Shown: positions 11,201-23,700, numbered from the stretch's first letter. The stretch is DNA of 64,000 nucleotides from Gorsachius magnificus (GCA_034008185.1 CM067089.1:19480213-19544212); one strand, 5' to 3'. The notes: generated by a model from the letters alone, not told the origin. Numbers and translations are program-made.

Positions 11201-14178
11201 CTGCCTAGGCAAATGAGTTAAAAGTCTAAAAATTACTCTGGAATACTGGAACTAAATTTTCCAGTTGGGTGGCACAGGTATTTTAATTTCCATTTTGGGT
11301 GAAACTGGTCCAAATACTGGTTTTTGTTTGGAGACCTGTCTGCAAGTCGTTTCTCAGCTCTCTCACTACTTTTTGTTTTAGCATTGTTGCTTTTGTTTCT
11401 TTAAATGGGAGGTGAGAAGAACAGTTATTCACAGTTTGTGAAGTGTCTGAAGATCTGTGGGTACAGAGCACTACATAAGTGCAAAGTATTTAAATTCAGA
11501 ACTGTGTTAATGTCTTCTTCCTTTTTACTGATGCCAGTCTGTGCTGTGACTGAAATCAGTCTGCTTATAATAAAATTTAAATTTGGTCGGTGAGTAGGGG
11601 CAGATAATTGATTTTTGGGGTGTTTTTTTTTGTTTTAACCATAGACTTCCTAGTTCACTGAAACTAGGGTTCCAGCCTGATTTCTCTGTGCAGGAAAGAG
11701 ATCTCTCTTCCCCCCCCCAATATCTTCATTGATTAGGTAGTCTTTGCTAATCCTGTGAAAAGTCACGATGTGTCAATCCAGTGCTGTTTACATTTGCCTC
11801 AAAAATTGAGAATTAATCTGCTCTAAAAATGACTTGGTTTATGTATGCATTGTTTAGTTTTTATGTTCTGGGATGATCTGAAGTCTGAAAACTGGCAATG
11901 ATAATGAGGTCATAAATCAGACAGCTTTTCTTGGTTTAGGATTTTAGGACAGGCATATCAACTCCAGCTTATACTAGATTTCAGTTATGCCTGTGAATGG
12001 AGGCTAGATCGTGTCATGACATTTGTGGGGATTCTGTTATTTGCAGTCCTTGACCACTGATGCCTCGTAACCACTGCAGCAGTATTTTACTCATACCTCC
12101 ACCTGATGCGTAGCTGTACCTTCCTTTCTGGCTTGTGTGCTTGCTCTCTCCCTTTTTGGTTACCACACCCCCACCCCCCACCCACCTTTTCCTTTCCTTC
12201 TAAGAGGAAATGGAATTAAGGTAACATATGTATCTCTTTTGGTATTTTAAGTAAATTTTATAAATGGAGGAAAAGTAAATCAATTGGTGCTTGCTACTTT
12301 TAAAGCAGTCAGGCAAAAAGTATGAGATTGATGTCTTAGCACTATCAGTTCTGTTTTCAGTGGCTATACAGAGGTTTCGTAAACAAAAATGGTATCTTTC
12401 TCTCCTGTTTTACAAGAGATACACAATGCTTTTGTTTTCTCTTCCCATGTGTGAAATCGCTGGCACCAAAAGTAACTTTGTAGCTTCTTAATCTGACTTC
12501 CATGTCAAAATTAAGGACAAATTCAACAAGGGGTCTGATTTACCATTCTAGGTTAAAAAGAACAATAAATGTGTATGATTAGGACTTTACATGTGAGTGT
12601 CAAAATAATGCTTTGGTCCCACGGTGTTCAGTCACGTGTTACGAGATAATACACAATCTTTTGTGCTCCATGGTACTTGGCATGCATGTTTCTTAGACCC
12701 TTTCAGGTTAATAATTGATTCAGAGAACTTGTTTTGATGACCCAGATGGTCTCTTTGAGTCTTAAATTCCCATTAGACCAACTGTGTGTTTGTGTATTTG
12801 TTCTGGTTTATTACAAGAAAACAAATTTTTTGGTGACACTAAGATTCCTGCAGTGAAATGCAAGTTGTCTTCTATGCAGAAGAGACCCTAGAAGTTACTT
12901 TCTATTGTTGTGGGGTTTGGGTTTTTTTCATAATGTATCTAATGAGAAGACAGAAGTCTATGGTTATAGTTCTGTTTTTCTTTTTTGTGTGTATGTAGTT
13001 TCATTGACCTTGTGGAAACCTGATAGCTTTAAATTGGCCTCTTGAACAAAATAAAATGCATTGCACAGAACAGATTATTCACTGTAATATTTACTCTGAA
13101 AGGTCACCAGTCCCAGAAATATCAGAAGATGTAGCTATGGCAAACCAACCCAATGTTAGCATAATGTTTGGTTGTTTCCCTTCTTTGTTACTAGGTAGTT
13201 GGAGCCTTTAGGAACAAATTTGTCATTTATAGCACAACCCCTTCCTACACAAGACTCTCATTCTTTGGAAACATGGATTACAAAGATATTTTTAAAAAGA
13301 TTAGCATTTGAGTTTTATTGTCTGGGGTTTCAGCTTAATCTCACAAGGACATATTAAATGTTTTCTCAGCATCAAAAACCTAAACAAATCTTAGTTTTAT
13401 CTATCTGAAAGCAAAGTCATACTGTTCAAGTACTAAAGTTTTAACTCCAGATTAGTAGTGGTGTCTGGATTTAACCCTGAGTTTAAATGCTCATTCAGAC
13501 ATACACTTCCCTGCTATTGAAAGTGGTTGGGGAGAAATACCAAAGGTGTGGCATGTTTCCTTTTTACACTGATGCCCATCTGTGGACTAGTTTGGAAGAA
13601 GGAAAATAATAGCTCTGTGTCCTTTCTACCCTCTGATGGACACTGTGTGTTGCCTCCTGGGTTAGAGGAGTAAGCCAGTTTTGTTTGCACTGGAGGTATG
13701 TGTGTCTAGCTAGAATAGTTCAGAGAGATGCCTTTTTTCCCTCTTCCACATACAAGCATAGAAAGTCTGGTTCTCTGTTGTTACCTGATTTGGAATCATT
13801 AATTTCCATGGGAATTTCATGTCAGCATTTAAGCTCTGGGAATGCAGACCAATGCAAGTGAAAAATCTCCATACAGCTGAGTATTGATAGGAGAACCAGT
13901 TTCTCCTCCTCTTCAGATGTGGCAGTGCCGAATGAGGAAGAGAGAGTCTTTTGTCAGCCATTCCATTGTCTTTCAAAGTGCTTGTTTTGAAACTGTCACT
14001 TCCCTCCTGATGACATTATGAAAGACCATATAAAAATGCTGAGGTGAAAAGAAAGTGAAGCCATTCAGCCAAGCAAAACCAGTATGTATACATACATGAG
14101 GGCAATTGTCTATGGGGGAGCAGTCAGGAGCGAAGGCCATTGTTTTCTCTACCAAATGCTTTGCCACTTGTTGCAATC

Positions 14179-14199
14179 TTTTTTTTTTTTTTTTTTTTT
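14179..14199. repeat. Poly(T) microsatellite
   Basis: Twenty-one T residues followed by ATGATGATGA. No polyadenylation signal or retrocopy body was recognised. Confidence 0.8.
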
Positions 14200-17100
14200 A
14201 TGATGATGAACAGTGTTTCTCAATCAGTGGCTTGTGAACTTGCATGTTTTCCAATTACATTTTGTATATTTAAGTTTGATAGTTAAAGATAAGCAGCAGT
14301 ACACTGAGCCAAATACTTAGGTATGAGATAGAGTGGATGGGGGCAAAGGAGACTATTTGAAAAGAGAGTTTTAGCTTTTTTACATACCTAATAGTTTGTA
14401 TCCATTACCTGGCTTTTCGTTTTTTATAACTCTCTGCAGAATAGAAACTATGGAATGGAAAAAAAAGATGATTTACCTCCAACACCTACTTTATCTCACT
14501 GGCTTGTACTCCTAAGCAATAATCAAGGACTAGATTTTAAATGTTTACTAATTTGGGGAGTTTTACTTGAAATGTCTGAACGAAGGCACTGAAGGTTTTT
14601 GTTTCCTATAAAAGAAGGGCACCAACAGCTCTGCCAGGGATCAGTTAAAGTTGTGGAGACGAAATGGATCTGCAGATTAAGTTGTAATTGCCTAGTTGGA
14701 CACAGAGAAACAGAGGTATTGGCGGGGAAGGCTTTAGAAGGAAAAGGTTCTCACTGTTTTGTGACTGCTGCATGCTTTTTTTCAGTTGGGATGAAAGACA
14801 GCAACCACAAGCTCTAACCTCATCTCAGAACTGCCAGAGGATTACTGTAGAAACCACTTGGGCCGCTGCAAAGTCTTGCCACTGGGATGAGCAGGCTGGT
14901 AAGACCAAACTACACCTATGTACTCTTCTAACTGTTATTCCCTAGTCTTGGCTATTGTTAGATATGTAAGTCATGTCCTAGTCCAGACAACTTTTTCCAG
15001 GTTGCATTCATACTGCCTTGCCTGGACACTCAGCTTGGCACTTGGGCCAGGAGACAGATCTATCTATGCCCTGTTTGTCATCAATGAAGTGACAGAACAT
15101 TCCTCCTGAGGGCTGTTCAGACCACCAAAGCTAAGTTTCTGCTTAGACAGAGTGCCTTTCTCCACCTTGCTCTCCCTTGATGGAGTAGGAATGAGCTTCA
15201 GCTCTGTGCAGGGGAACAGGGCTTTTCTTCTTTAAATCAACAGGTGTTCTTTGTGTCACAGAAGACATAACTGAAAGGAGCCTGCACCAGGAGGTGGGTG
15301 GGGAGGGAAGGAGCTGATGGTCTCAATATAATCTTTCTTGGCCTCAATCTGGCAAAGATTTAAGCATATGACTAAATTTATGCCCTTCAGTTCCTCTGTC
15401 ATCTGCAATCAGTTTCCCCTCTCAGATGTGTTAGTGTTTGGGGAGTGCAGAATTCTCGTGCTAGCTAGCTGTTGTCACAGTAAGGCTTAGCTTTCCTGTA
15501 ATCACACTGATAATGCCAGAGCCCTTTGCATCCCTTTTTATATACTCTGTCATTACATTTTCCAGATAAGAATTCTACACAGTTTTAGAGCTGTTTTATC
15601 CCATTTGATTTACACATCTATCATTTGTCATTATATAGTTATGTTTGACTGTTGGTGTTCTAGCCCTGCAATTTAAAGTTAGGGAAAAAGAGCATGAAAA
15701 TATACTTTAAGCATGTGTCTACCAAAGGTCCTGCATACACCAAAAATGTATGGGTTTTTTCCCAGTTCTGGAAAGAAATTGGGAAGAAATACTGGACTCC
15801 TAGACTTGGCACTTTCTTTTTGATATGTGTGAGATGTGATTATCCCTAAAACAAATCAACAATATCTGATTTTTTTGCAAGGAATGTTCTTAATATTTTT
15901 ATGTTAATTTATTAAGCTGTACTGTGTTTATTTTCACAGGGATAAAATTGACTAAGAACTAGTATGACTTTCCTGTAATATAGAAACAGGATAAACATAG
16001 AAGCAACCTAAATGGAAATATAAACAGGAATGGCAGGGTGCCAGCAACCCCTTGAACATAAATCTGCAGGCAGCTATGCCAGAAGTCTGTTTCATTACAC
16101 TCTTTGCACTGCATAATGTAGTTTCTGTAATTTGAGAAGATGTGTACACGCTTCTCATTACCACTTCTCTCCAAAGTATGACCAAAGCTTTGTAGGTGGC
16201 TGGCTTTGAATTAGAATAACACCACTGGTGCTCTGCAAGATTTTTTTTTTTTTTCTTTTGGTTCTTGGGTAATGGATTTACATGTGGACCGCACCTGTTT
16301 GATGCTTATTTTAGCTTAGCCTCACACCAGGGATATGGGAGCCCCACAGAATGAGGGAGGAGGAGCTCATACTCATAGGTTCCTAAAAATTTCAGGCCAG
16401 GTTGCCTGATGATAACATACCTGAAAGGGTGGGTTTTTTTGGGGTTTGGCAGATTGGTTTTGGTTTTTTTATTTCTATTGGTTTTGAAACTGTAAGGGCT
16501 GGAGCACACCACTTTTGATCCTGTGGCAGAGTATCTTAACCACAAGGTATTTGTTGGTTTGCTAAAGCTGACTCATAGAGTTTGAGAACTGCAGCCTGGC
16601 TCTCTGTGTTAATAAACAAATACATAGAGGTGATAGAAAGCTGGGTGTCTGAAGTGCGGGCAGGTATGGAATAATCCATAAAGTGTTTGCCATGCAAATG
16701 TGTAATATGCAGTGAGTCAGTATAGCAGACTTGTTCACTGTTCTGAGTCCATTTGTGTCCTGGATTCTTCAGCACACTATGTGTTTATAATCCTTTTCCC
16801 ACCAGATTGCTGGTTTACAGTGAAACATATAGGAAAATATTTAAAAGTAGTTTCCACCTACTCCTGTTCAGAAAAGAAGACAGAAATACTGAGTAAGTGT
16901 TAATATTGAAAGAACCGGAAGCATCCTCCGTTTTGTTTGTCAGTGTTGCACCTCTGCCTGGATTGTTGTCTTGCAAGTTAGACTGAAAACTGACCTGGCT
17001 CACAGGGTTTGTTCAGAAAGTTAGGATAAAAGGAAGACGAAAGATTTACTTTGGTTGCACCAAAGTGTTAGAAACTGAACCTGTAATACATGCCATGACT

Positions 17101-17854
17101 TCATTGATAGATGTTACATGTTCCACCTAGTTCTTGATTTGCAATAACTTAAATATAGATAAAATATACAGACATTTATATAAAGAGATGTAGAGTAGGC
17201 AGTAACATACTGAATGTGTATATGTGGTATGAAGGCAAGAGAGTGCAGTACCTCTTGAAAACAGTACCTGCTTTCAGCCAGCTGTGCTGTGATGCGTTGT
17301 CTCGTAAGTAGTATGGATAAAAAACCAGACAGCAGCTCTTGAGCCAACTGCTCAACTGGGAGAGTAGGAGGACAGTTTATTTCTACTTTTTGTCCTGTTT
17401 TGAGGAGGTAGCATCATCACTTCTGTCCTCTTTCTTCTGGATTGTGTTTTCTAAGACGTTCCAGATTTTCAAATACTAAGTATAATGTGAGACCTTCATG
17501 TCACCAATTTAGCCCCTGTGCAGAATGTTAGAAGAGCACAGGCTGTCTGCATCACTACCTCAGGCAATGAGTTCATGAAATGTGGTGCTGTGGTTCTACC
17601 TGCGGCTCACAGCCGATGCACAATAGGATGAACAGTTCATCTGCTCCCAGTTTCAACTTTATTAATGCAAAAGGCTCAGGTCTTTTTCCCCTGAATGCCA
17701 AACGGATTGCACTGCAGTTTGCTTGTGCCTAAAATAAGCTATGCTATATGCACCTGGGGACATGAGATTCCTTCATTTTAAACCCTTACAGATGATCACA
17801 TAATACATTAAACATACTCTAGTTTTATTCCCTTTGTCTTGGCTTACATTGCAG

Positions 17855-17890
17855 AAGAGCTGAAGAATTCTGAAATCAAAACTGAAGAGG
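17855..17890 (+). CDS. Candidate coding micro-exon (exon B)
   Basis: A good branch and pyrimidine region ending TTACATTGCAG (17854) is followed by 36 open bases and the strong donor G|GTATGT (17891). Read in the phase left by exon A it encodes E-ELKNSEIKTEE plus one base of the next codon, so it is a phase-symmetric 12-codon exon. The product is acidic and lysine-rich. A short open exon is easily found by chance. The support comes from splice-site strength and phase agreement with its neighbours. Confidence 0.33.
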
Positions 17891-18424
17891 GTATGTAAAA
17901 TCTTTCTAAAAGCTCGTTCAAAAATTCAACAAATGTAAACAAAAATAATTTGAAGAAGGTGGTATTTTGCAGTGCAGAAATCAGTTCATGTCCTATTCAT
18001 CAGTGCAAGAGTCTGAAATTGTTTTGATAAAGCAGCACATTGGTTTGAAACTTAATCTTCCCACAATGCAAAAAGTTTGGAAAGTATTTTCATCCATTGC
18101 TGCTGGAGAGCTTACAAGATCAGGGAAACGTGCACACTTAGAATTGAATCTGTCCCTGTACCTAAAACCCGTCAACTGATTTGGACAGTCTTTAACATTT
18201 CTCCATTTTTCTATTTTCTCCAGCATTATTTGGGGTGACATTTGTTGCTGTTACACGCCATTGGTCTGCACTGCCCCTGAACTTGTCAGGGATTTGGATC
18301 ATATCCTAACAGTGCTTTCCTGACCTACTTCTTCTGTTCAGCACAGCCTAGTCCGATTCTACCCTGGGCATAGTTGTGCAATATTTATGGAAAAATATTG
18401 GGGAGATATTTAATTAGAAATAAA

Positions 18425-18670
18425 AGATTGGAAAGAACCCCAGAAGGATGTCTAGGCCATGCCTTCTCCTTGCTCTCAGTCAGGATCAGCTCCTCCTAGA
18501 CTGTTCCTCACAGATATTTAACTTTTCCTAAAAACCTGCAGCAACGGACAGTTGAGTCTTCCAGTGCAGCCTAATGCTTGTCTAACTTCATTCTAGGAAA
18601 CGTCTGCCTCCACTCTAAAGTGAATTTCCCTTCCTGCAGTTATCACTTATGAATTCTTTCTTGTTTCTTG
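18425..18670 (-). mobile_element. Ancient CR1-type LINE fragment
   Basis: The stretch from TTGGAAAGAACCCC through CAGGATCAGCTCCTCCTAGA, the TTAACTTTTCCTAAAAACCT part and the CTAACTTCATTCTAGGAAAC part follows, in order, the 3' region of the old amniote CR1 family read in reverse complement. It is heavily diverged and lacks the terminal ATTCTATG repeats, so it is much older than the two CR1 copies at 21470 and 49726. Confidence 0.65.
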
Positions 18671-18679
18671 GCAAATTTT

Positions 18680-20000
18680 TTCCCCTAAAACTTGATGTTT
18701 TCATTTAATTCTTTCCTAGTTGTTCCAGAAGTTTAGTGCCTAAAATTTGTTGCAATACTTGAAACAGGTACTGTGTGCCTCTGCAGAGTCAGTGGACAGA
18801 CTGCTGTCCTACCACAAGGAAATGTGAGCGTGCAATTAAAGGTGGTCGCGCTTTTGTTGGAGTAAGATAAAAAGTGGACGCCCTTCAGCTGAGATATGGT
18901 TCCTGCCCACGTGTCTGCTTGCAGTTACCTTGCAATTGCAGAGAAAAAAAGGTTTGCGGGAGCGATCCCCTGTTCTGCATTGGGCTGGTTGTATGTGCAG
19001 TCAGTTTCTGTGTCAGGGATGGAAAAGGGGACAACCACTGCCAGCTGGGGACAGTACCAGCGAGGATTCCTCATGCCCCAAGAGGTCTGAATTAACAAGG
19101 CAAGTTCATAAAGCGTAACCAGCCAGCTGCCTAGAACTGCCAACAAGTGGCCCTGCCAGGCCAGGCAGCAGCCTTCTGTTTTTTAGTTTTAACATAATAC
19201 AGTAAGTTAGGGAGCTCTCAAAGAATTTCACAGTTTTTTGGAAGCACTACAGCTCCTTCTAGCAGAAAGCATAGATAGCCTGCCTTCCTTCCGACCCTCT
19301 CCGGGACAGTCTCTTTTGGGCTGGCAATGACAGCAGTTGCTTATGCGTTAGGGTACGAGGAAAATCTGGAGTGTTTTAATCATCTTCAGAACATTGGTTA
19401 CTGTTTTTTAGGAAAATTTTACTTGTTCTTTGTTCTGAAACACTTTTCCCCAACTTCACGCATGTGTTTTTCTGTGGCTTGCTCCCAGTTACCTAAACAT
19501 AATGTTCTGGTCCTGGCAAAGCGGAGGGAATGTCACGTTACCTCTCGTGAAGCAATTGCTTAATACGGTGTCCCTTTCTGGAGGCAGTTGGAATAGCGCC
19601 TCGTTCTTTGTAGGTGTTTTACAGTGGAGGGCCTGTGTCCCGTGTCCTGTACTAATTTTAGGTGTGAGGAGGAGCCATTATGTGACCTGTTTTTACTTTA
19701 GGGACAATCATCCATGTAGTGACTGGCAGTATGTATAAAGAAATGACCTTCCTGTGCAGAGCAAAATTCAATTAGTGTTTCTTTTCAAGTATACACATGA
19801 CACCGCAGCACAGTTCACCCGGGTTTGTTTTATGTCCGCTTGATATTTAATACATTTCATGCAGAAAAATGTGTTTCTACACTTGGATGTCTCAGTGGTC
19901 AGGGAGTAAATCAGAGTCACCAGATCAGCAGTGGAAAGCCAAGATACTAAAAAAGCGTGAGGTCAGACGCGTTCAAGGTCACACTCGTCCCTCTAAGCTG
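18680..20000. other. Non-coding sequence upstream of PANK1
   Basis: Overlapping short open frames on both strands around 18874-19146 and 19327-19738 are uncorrelated and unrecognised. GC content rises from about 19950 into the PANK1 CpG island. No repeat was recognised. Confidence 0.45.
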
Positions 20001-20009
20001 CTGAGGAAA

Positions 20010-20025
20010 CACGTGACGACGTAGA
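20010..20025. promoter_or_regulatory. Palindromic E-box with adjoining ATF/CRE-like site upstream of PANK1
   Basis: CACGTG at 20010-20015 continues into TGACGACGT, giving CACGTGAC (the form preferred by USF and TFE/MITF-type factors) overlapped by a CREB/ATF-like TGACG. It lies about 460 bases before the exon 1a start codon at the edge of the CpG island. Binding is inferred only from the motif. Confidence 0.4.
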
Positions 20026-20098
20026 CAAAAGCTTGAGTCTCGATGCTGGTGCACAAGTAACTTCGTGTGAGGTACGAGGCGTACCTGGGGTCGCAGGC

Positions 20099-20119
20099 AT
20101 GGCGGCCCCCGGGACGTAG
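20099..20119 (+). other. Possible six-codon upstream ORF in the PANK1-alpha leader
   Basis: ATG at 20099 in strong context (G at -3, G at +4) reads MAAPGT and stops at TAG (20117-20119). It matters only if the exon 1a transcript starts upstream of 20099, which the sequence does not settle. Confidence 0.3.
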
Positions 20120-20158
20120 GTACCCCAGTCGCGTGCGTGTGGGCACCCCGAAGCGAAA

Positions 20159-20407
20159 ATGGCCCCGCCGCCGGTTGCAGGGGCGGGCCGGCCCGGTCTG
20201 CACCGGCCAGCAGCGTCACGGGAGCGAAGTCACGCTGAAACCCTACCGGGTGCCAGCTCCCGGCGCGACCGTGCCGCTTCCAGCCCGCACCCTGCGAGTG
20301 CGGGCAACAGGGGGCCCCGCCCCGCTCCCCCCCCCCCCCGGGGGGCCCCGGGGGGGCGGGCGCCGCATCCCCAGCGCACGGAGCTGCGGGCACGGGCGCC
20401 GGCATGA
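20159..20407 (+). other. Possible 82-codon upstream ORF in the PANK1-alpha leader
   Basis: ATG at 20159 in strong context (A at -3, G at +4) opens a frame that ends at 20407, 62 bases before the main start at 20470. If the leader reaches this far, it would be expected to limit translation of PANK1-alpha. The predicted peptide is a proline, arginine and alanine mix set by GC content, with no recognisable domain. Confidence 0.3.
20318..20360. repeat. C-run / G-run inverted tract in the PANK1 leader
   Basis: About 13 C residues (20327-20339), then six G, four C and seven G followed by CGGG. The tract can fold back on itself and has i-motif and G-quadruplex potential on opposite strands. Runs like this are also prone to length variation and sequencing error. 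Confidence 0.6.
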
Positions 20408-20469
20408 GCGGAGGCTCCGCCGCGCCCAGCCGGAGCTGAGCCGGGAGACAAAGGGGAGAGGCTGCCGCC

Positions 20470-20719
20470 ATGGGGGAGCAGCTCCGCGCCCAGCCCGCCG
20501 CCCCAGCGGGGCCGCCGCCGCCCGCCTCCTGCTCGCTGCTCGGCGGGCTGCTGCAGAACGGCTTCCACCCCTCGAGCCAGCCGCTGAGCAACGGCGGCTG
20601 CGGGGAGGCGTCGCACCCGCTGCTGCTCCGCCCGGAGCTGCCGCCACTCGGCCACGGCTCCCCGGCCAAGAAATGCAGGCTGCGCCGGAGGATGGACTCG
20701 GGCCGGCGGCACAGGCCAC
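20470..20719 (+). CDS. PANK1: PANK1 exon 1a (alpha-specific N-terminus)
   Basis: ATG at 20470 in a perfect Kozak context (GCCGCCATGG). An in-frame TGA at 20437 closes the frame upstream, so the protein cannot extend further in this transcript. It encodes 83 residues plus one base, ending with donor C|GTAAGT at 20720. Residues 22-33 ([12 protein letters not shown]) and 66-83 ([19 protein letters not shown]) match the conserved parts of mammalian PANK1-alpha. The arginine/lysine cluster is a likely nuclear localisation signal. The region between is low-complexity and diverged. Human PANK1-alpha, as I recall, is 598 residues with about 150 more at the front; that extension is absent here. Confidence 0.9.
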
Positions 20720-23700
20720 GTAAGTGATGAGCGCGGCGGGCTCAGCGCGGCGGCACTGCGGGGCGGCGCTGGCTCGGCCCAGCCCGGCCACACCGCTCCC
20801 CCCACCCCCGCTCCGTGCGGCGGCGCCGCAGCCCGACCCGGCGGGCCTGGGCATCGACCCGGCGTCAGGCGCCGCGGGTCCTGCGCCGCCTCCCCTCCCG
20901 AGCGCCGCCCGGCCGGGGCTGGCGGCCTCCCGGCTCCCGCGCCGCGGGCGTTCCAATGGGGCGGCGGCGGGCGGGGAGCGGCGGCCCGGCACAAACGCGG
21001 GCGGGCGGCGGGCGCCAGCTTTGCGCCGAGCCGAGCCCAGCACCGCGTCGGGCGGCGCCCAGGGTCCTGCCGGCCTCCGCCGCCTGCCGGGCGCGCCCAT
21101 GAAGCTGATAGTGCCCAAGCAGCACTGTAAGTACCGCCCGGGCGGGGGCCTGGCGGGGTGGTGTTGCGCGTCGGGTGTTGGGAGGGCTCTGCGGACTTAG
21201 TACGTGCTCCTTCCCCAAACAGGGTTAGATTTAAGAAAAAAAGTAGACCTGGGAGCCGAGTGCAAATTATTCTGACTGGGGGGGCGAGTTACCTTGCAAA
21301 CATGATAAAGCTGTAATACGCTCCTCATGAGCATCGCCTGTGGCTTTTGGGTTACTTGGTTTGGAAGGTGTTAAGTAGCTGCCTACTTCGTGTTTTGTTT
21401 TTAGGCTGTGAGTCTCAGATATCCATATTTATAGTGTACTTAATTGTATAAGGGGTGTATATTTATATAAGGGCAGGTTTAGGCTAGACTTTAGGAAAAA
21501 CTTCTTCACCAAAAGGGTTGTCAGGCTCTGGAATGGGCTGCCCAGGGAGGTGGTGGAGTCCTCATCCCTGGAGGTATTTAAAAGAAGGATAGATGAGGTG
21601 CTTAGGGACATGGTTTAGTGGTGGGATGGCAGGGTTAGGTTAAAGGTTGGACTCGATGATCTTAAAGGTCTTTTCCCACCAAAGCGATTCTATGATTCTA
21701 TCATAGCTAACTTCTTATATGTAGGTATGGAGCTATTGAATAACTCCATGGTAAACTGTACAAGTAAACTAATCCAATGGAAAAAGTATTCTGTTTCTTT
21801 GCACTCTCACTTCTCTAGCCCTTCAAGTAAAGCCAACAAATGTTTGCTTCTTTGTTAAAAGTTCAGTGTGTTCTGAAAGTGTAATCGGGGATAGTCAGGA
21901 TCACAGCAACCCGCTGCCAAAACTTAAAGATGTTTCTACTCAGTAGGAAGTAGTGTGCGTTTAGCTGCTCTGGGTGGTTTTTTTCTTTCTTTTGAAATGA
22001 ATACTTTTCTGTATAAACAGAACAAAATACTCAGAAACAGCCTTGAAAGGCTGCAGCTTTTTCAGGGCTACTTACTAGCCGGTGCCTTCTCTGGCTTTGC
22101 TGAGCTACACATACCATTCTCCCTTAAAACGTTCCCTGCATTGATTAATCACGTAGTGCTTAAAGTACCTGTTGATAGTTAATTTAGTCTTGTACCAAAT
22201 TTAACATATTGATGACCAAATCGTTCTCTGTCACAAACTGGTTTTGCAGTCTTTGTCCAGCTTCACGTTTTCATTCAGGAACAAAAACTGCAGGACTTGG
22301 ACTGACTTAACATTTTGATTTGGTGTAACTAAGAAGAGTCAGCACTCGCATATCAAACTCTTCATAATAGTAAAACCTATTTGGAAGCAAAAAGTAAGGC
22401 TTTTAGGGATTCATATAATCACTTGAATAAGAAACAACGAGGAATTTGGAATTTCCTTCCCATCTTGAGGGGAAAAAGAGCCCATCAGAGTTAAGAGCAT
22501 AGGTGACTGGCTGTATTGAACCAAGATGTAAAACAACCAAGTCTTCAGTTGGGGGGGGGTTAATGAAATGAGGCTTTAATGAAAACAGCAGGTGAGGGAA
22601 GTGCTCTGTAGAACTACTTTGTGGGCAATTTCTTTGCTGAATACAGTACATGAATTCTTACTGGTCTTACACTTTTTAATTTATATGATTTATTTTGTAC
22701 AAGAAAAAATAGGCAATTTAGTGTTAGTCTTGCAGGAAAATAAGATAGCACGTTGTCACCAGCTTAAAAAAATTCCTTAAGTTATACTCAAATTCTCCTG
22801 GTACTGCATAGCTTTCCACTCTATCAATCTCTAGTGAATACTACACAGTCTCGTTTTACTGGTTTTTATATTTAATCCTGGCCTTTGCAGATGTTTGTTC
22901 TGTGCTTAAGGACACATTGCAAAATGAAGTGCGGTTGCCACATGGTATGTAAGACTTCAGTATTGATTGTAGGGTTTGCTTTGCGTGGTGGCAAAGATAA
23001 TGAAATAATTGGTATTTCCCAATATTTCAACAGATGAAACCTATCTTTGCAGCAATTATTCCTTTAAATCCTTATAAATTGTATGTTTTCTTCATTGATT
23101 TTACATTCTGCCAAAGTGAAGTAGATTTCTATATTCCCAAGTCTTTTTCCTCTCTGAGAAGGGAAGATTCCTGGTGAAACCAGCGAACTTTGCTGATTAG
23201 CCTGCAGTAAGAGAGGATCTGGGGACTAACTTACATCCTTCTGACTTGCCTCCTGCTGTTTCTGCCGAGAAGCTTGGTTTTGCTTTGTTTTTTCCTTAGC
23301 TGAACTAGGTGAGTTGTCAGGGATGTTAGGCTTGTGCCAGTTTTCTGGTGCAAATCGTTAGTGCAGACCCTTTGTGAGACTAGGATTTACGTTACCTTTC
23401 TGTGTCACAGGACCGCGTAATGAATATGGAAAGGTATCTGTTACGTTGCCTTGCGCTGTGAAGCGCTCCAGAAGAGAGTAAAATACTGAAACGGTGTGAA
23501 TTCTGCAAATTTTGAAAGCCTGCTAAAGTGTTATGTTGTTCAGTTGAACTGTGATCTTTGGACAGAAGAAAGAAAAAGAGCAGTTTAGTGCCTTCATCAA
23601 TCCCTGTGAAACAGCATTGTAGCCAGGTAAGGACAAGCATTTTAGCACGGCAGTTCACTAGGGAAGAAGCCAGCTGGATATCTTAACTCTGTCGCTTTTC

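Larger units (their letters stand above)
5879..17854. other. Long AT-rich non-coding stretch (intron of the candidate transcript)
   Basis: Twelve kilobases without a supportable exon. Contents seen: a short LTR remnant (6193-6228), a 30-base T run (8169-8198), pyrimidine-rich and C-rich tracts near 9905-9960, 10110-10135 and 12160-12200, a 21-base T run (14179-14199) and short AT dinucleotide tracts near 7385 and 7455. Open frames of 60-116 codons (for example 8579-8929) show no family resemblance or splice context. Confidence 0.5.
20050..21200 (+). promoter_or_regulatory. PANK1: PANK1 CpG-island promoter with two alternative first exons
   Basis: About 1.15 kb of extremely GC- and CpG-rich DNA containing both PANK1 first exons (start codons at 20470 and 21099, 629 bases apart), with no TATA box. 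In mammals the alpha and beta forms are made from separate first exons and differently controlled promoters. The same arrangement is visible here. The long open frames on both strands inside the island (for example minus 20230-21218) are products of the base composition. Confidence 0.85.

Noticed and set aside
12359..12376. Possible 18-base phase-symmetric micro-exon between candidate exons A and B
   Set aside because: Donor GTAAAC after C is weak and the length is trivial to obtain by chance; not needed for the frame.
20230..21218. Very long open frames on both strands in the PANK1 CpG island (up to 291 codons)
   Set aside because: GC-rich DNA is poor in stop codons. The frames overlap on both strands, have Pro/Ala/Arg/Gly composition and conflict with the well-supported PANK1 first exons.
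23054..23180. Open 41-codon stretch after an acceptor-like CTTTGCAG, possible terminal exon after exon C
   Set aside because: Only 110 bases from exon C, hydrophobic AT-driven composition, no polyadenylation signal nearby.
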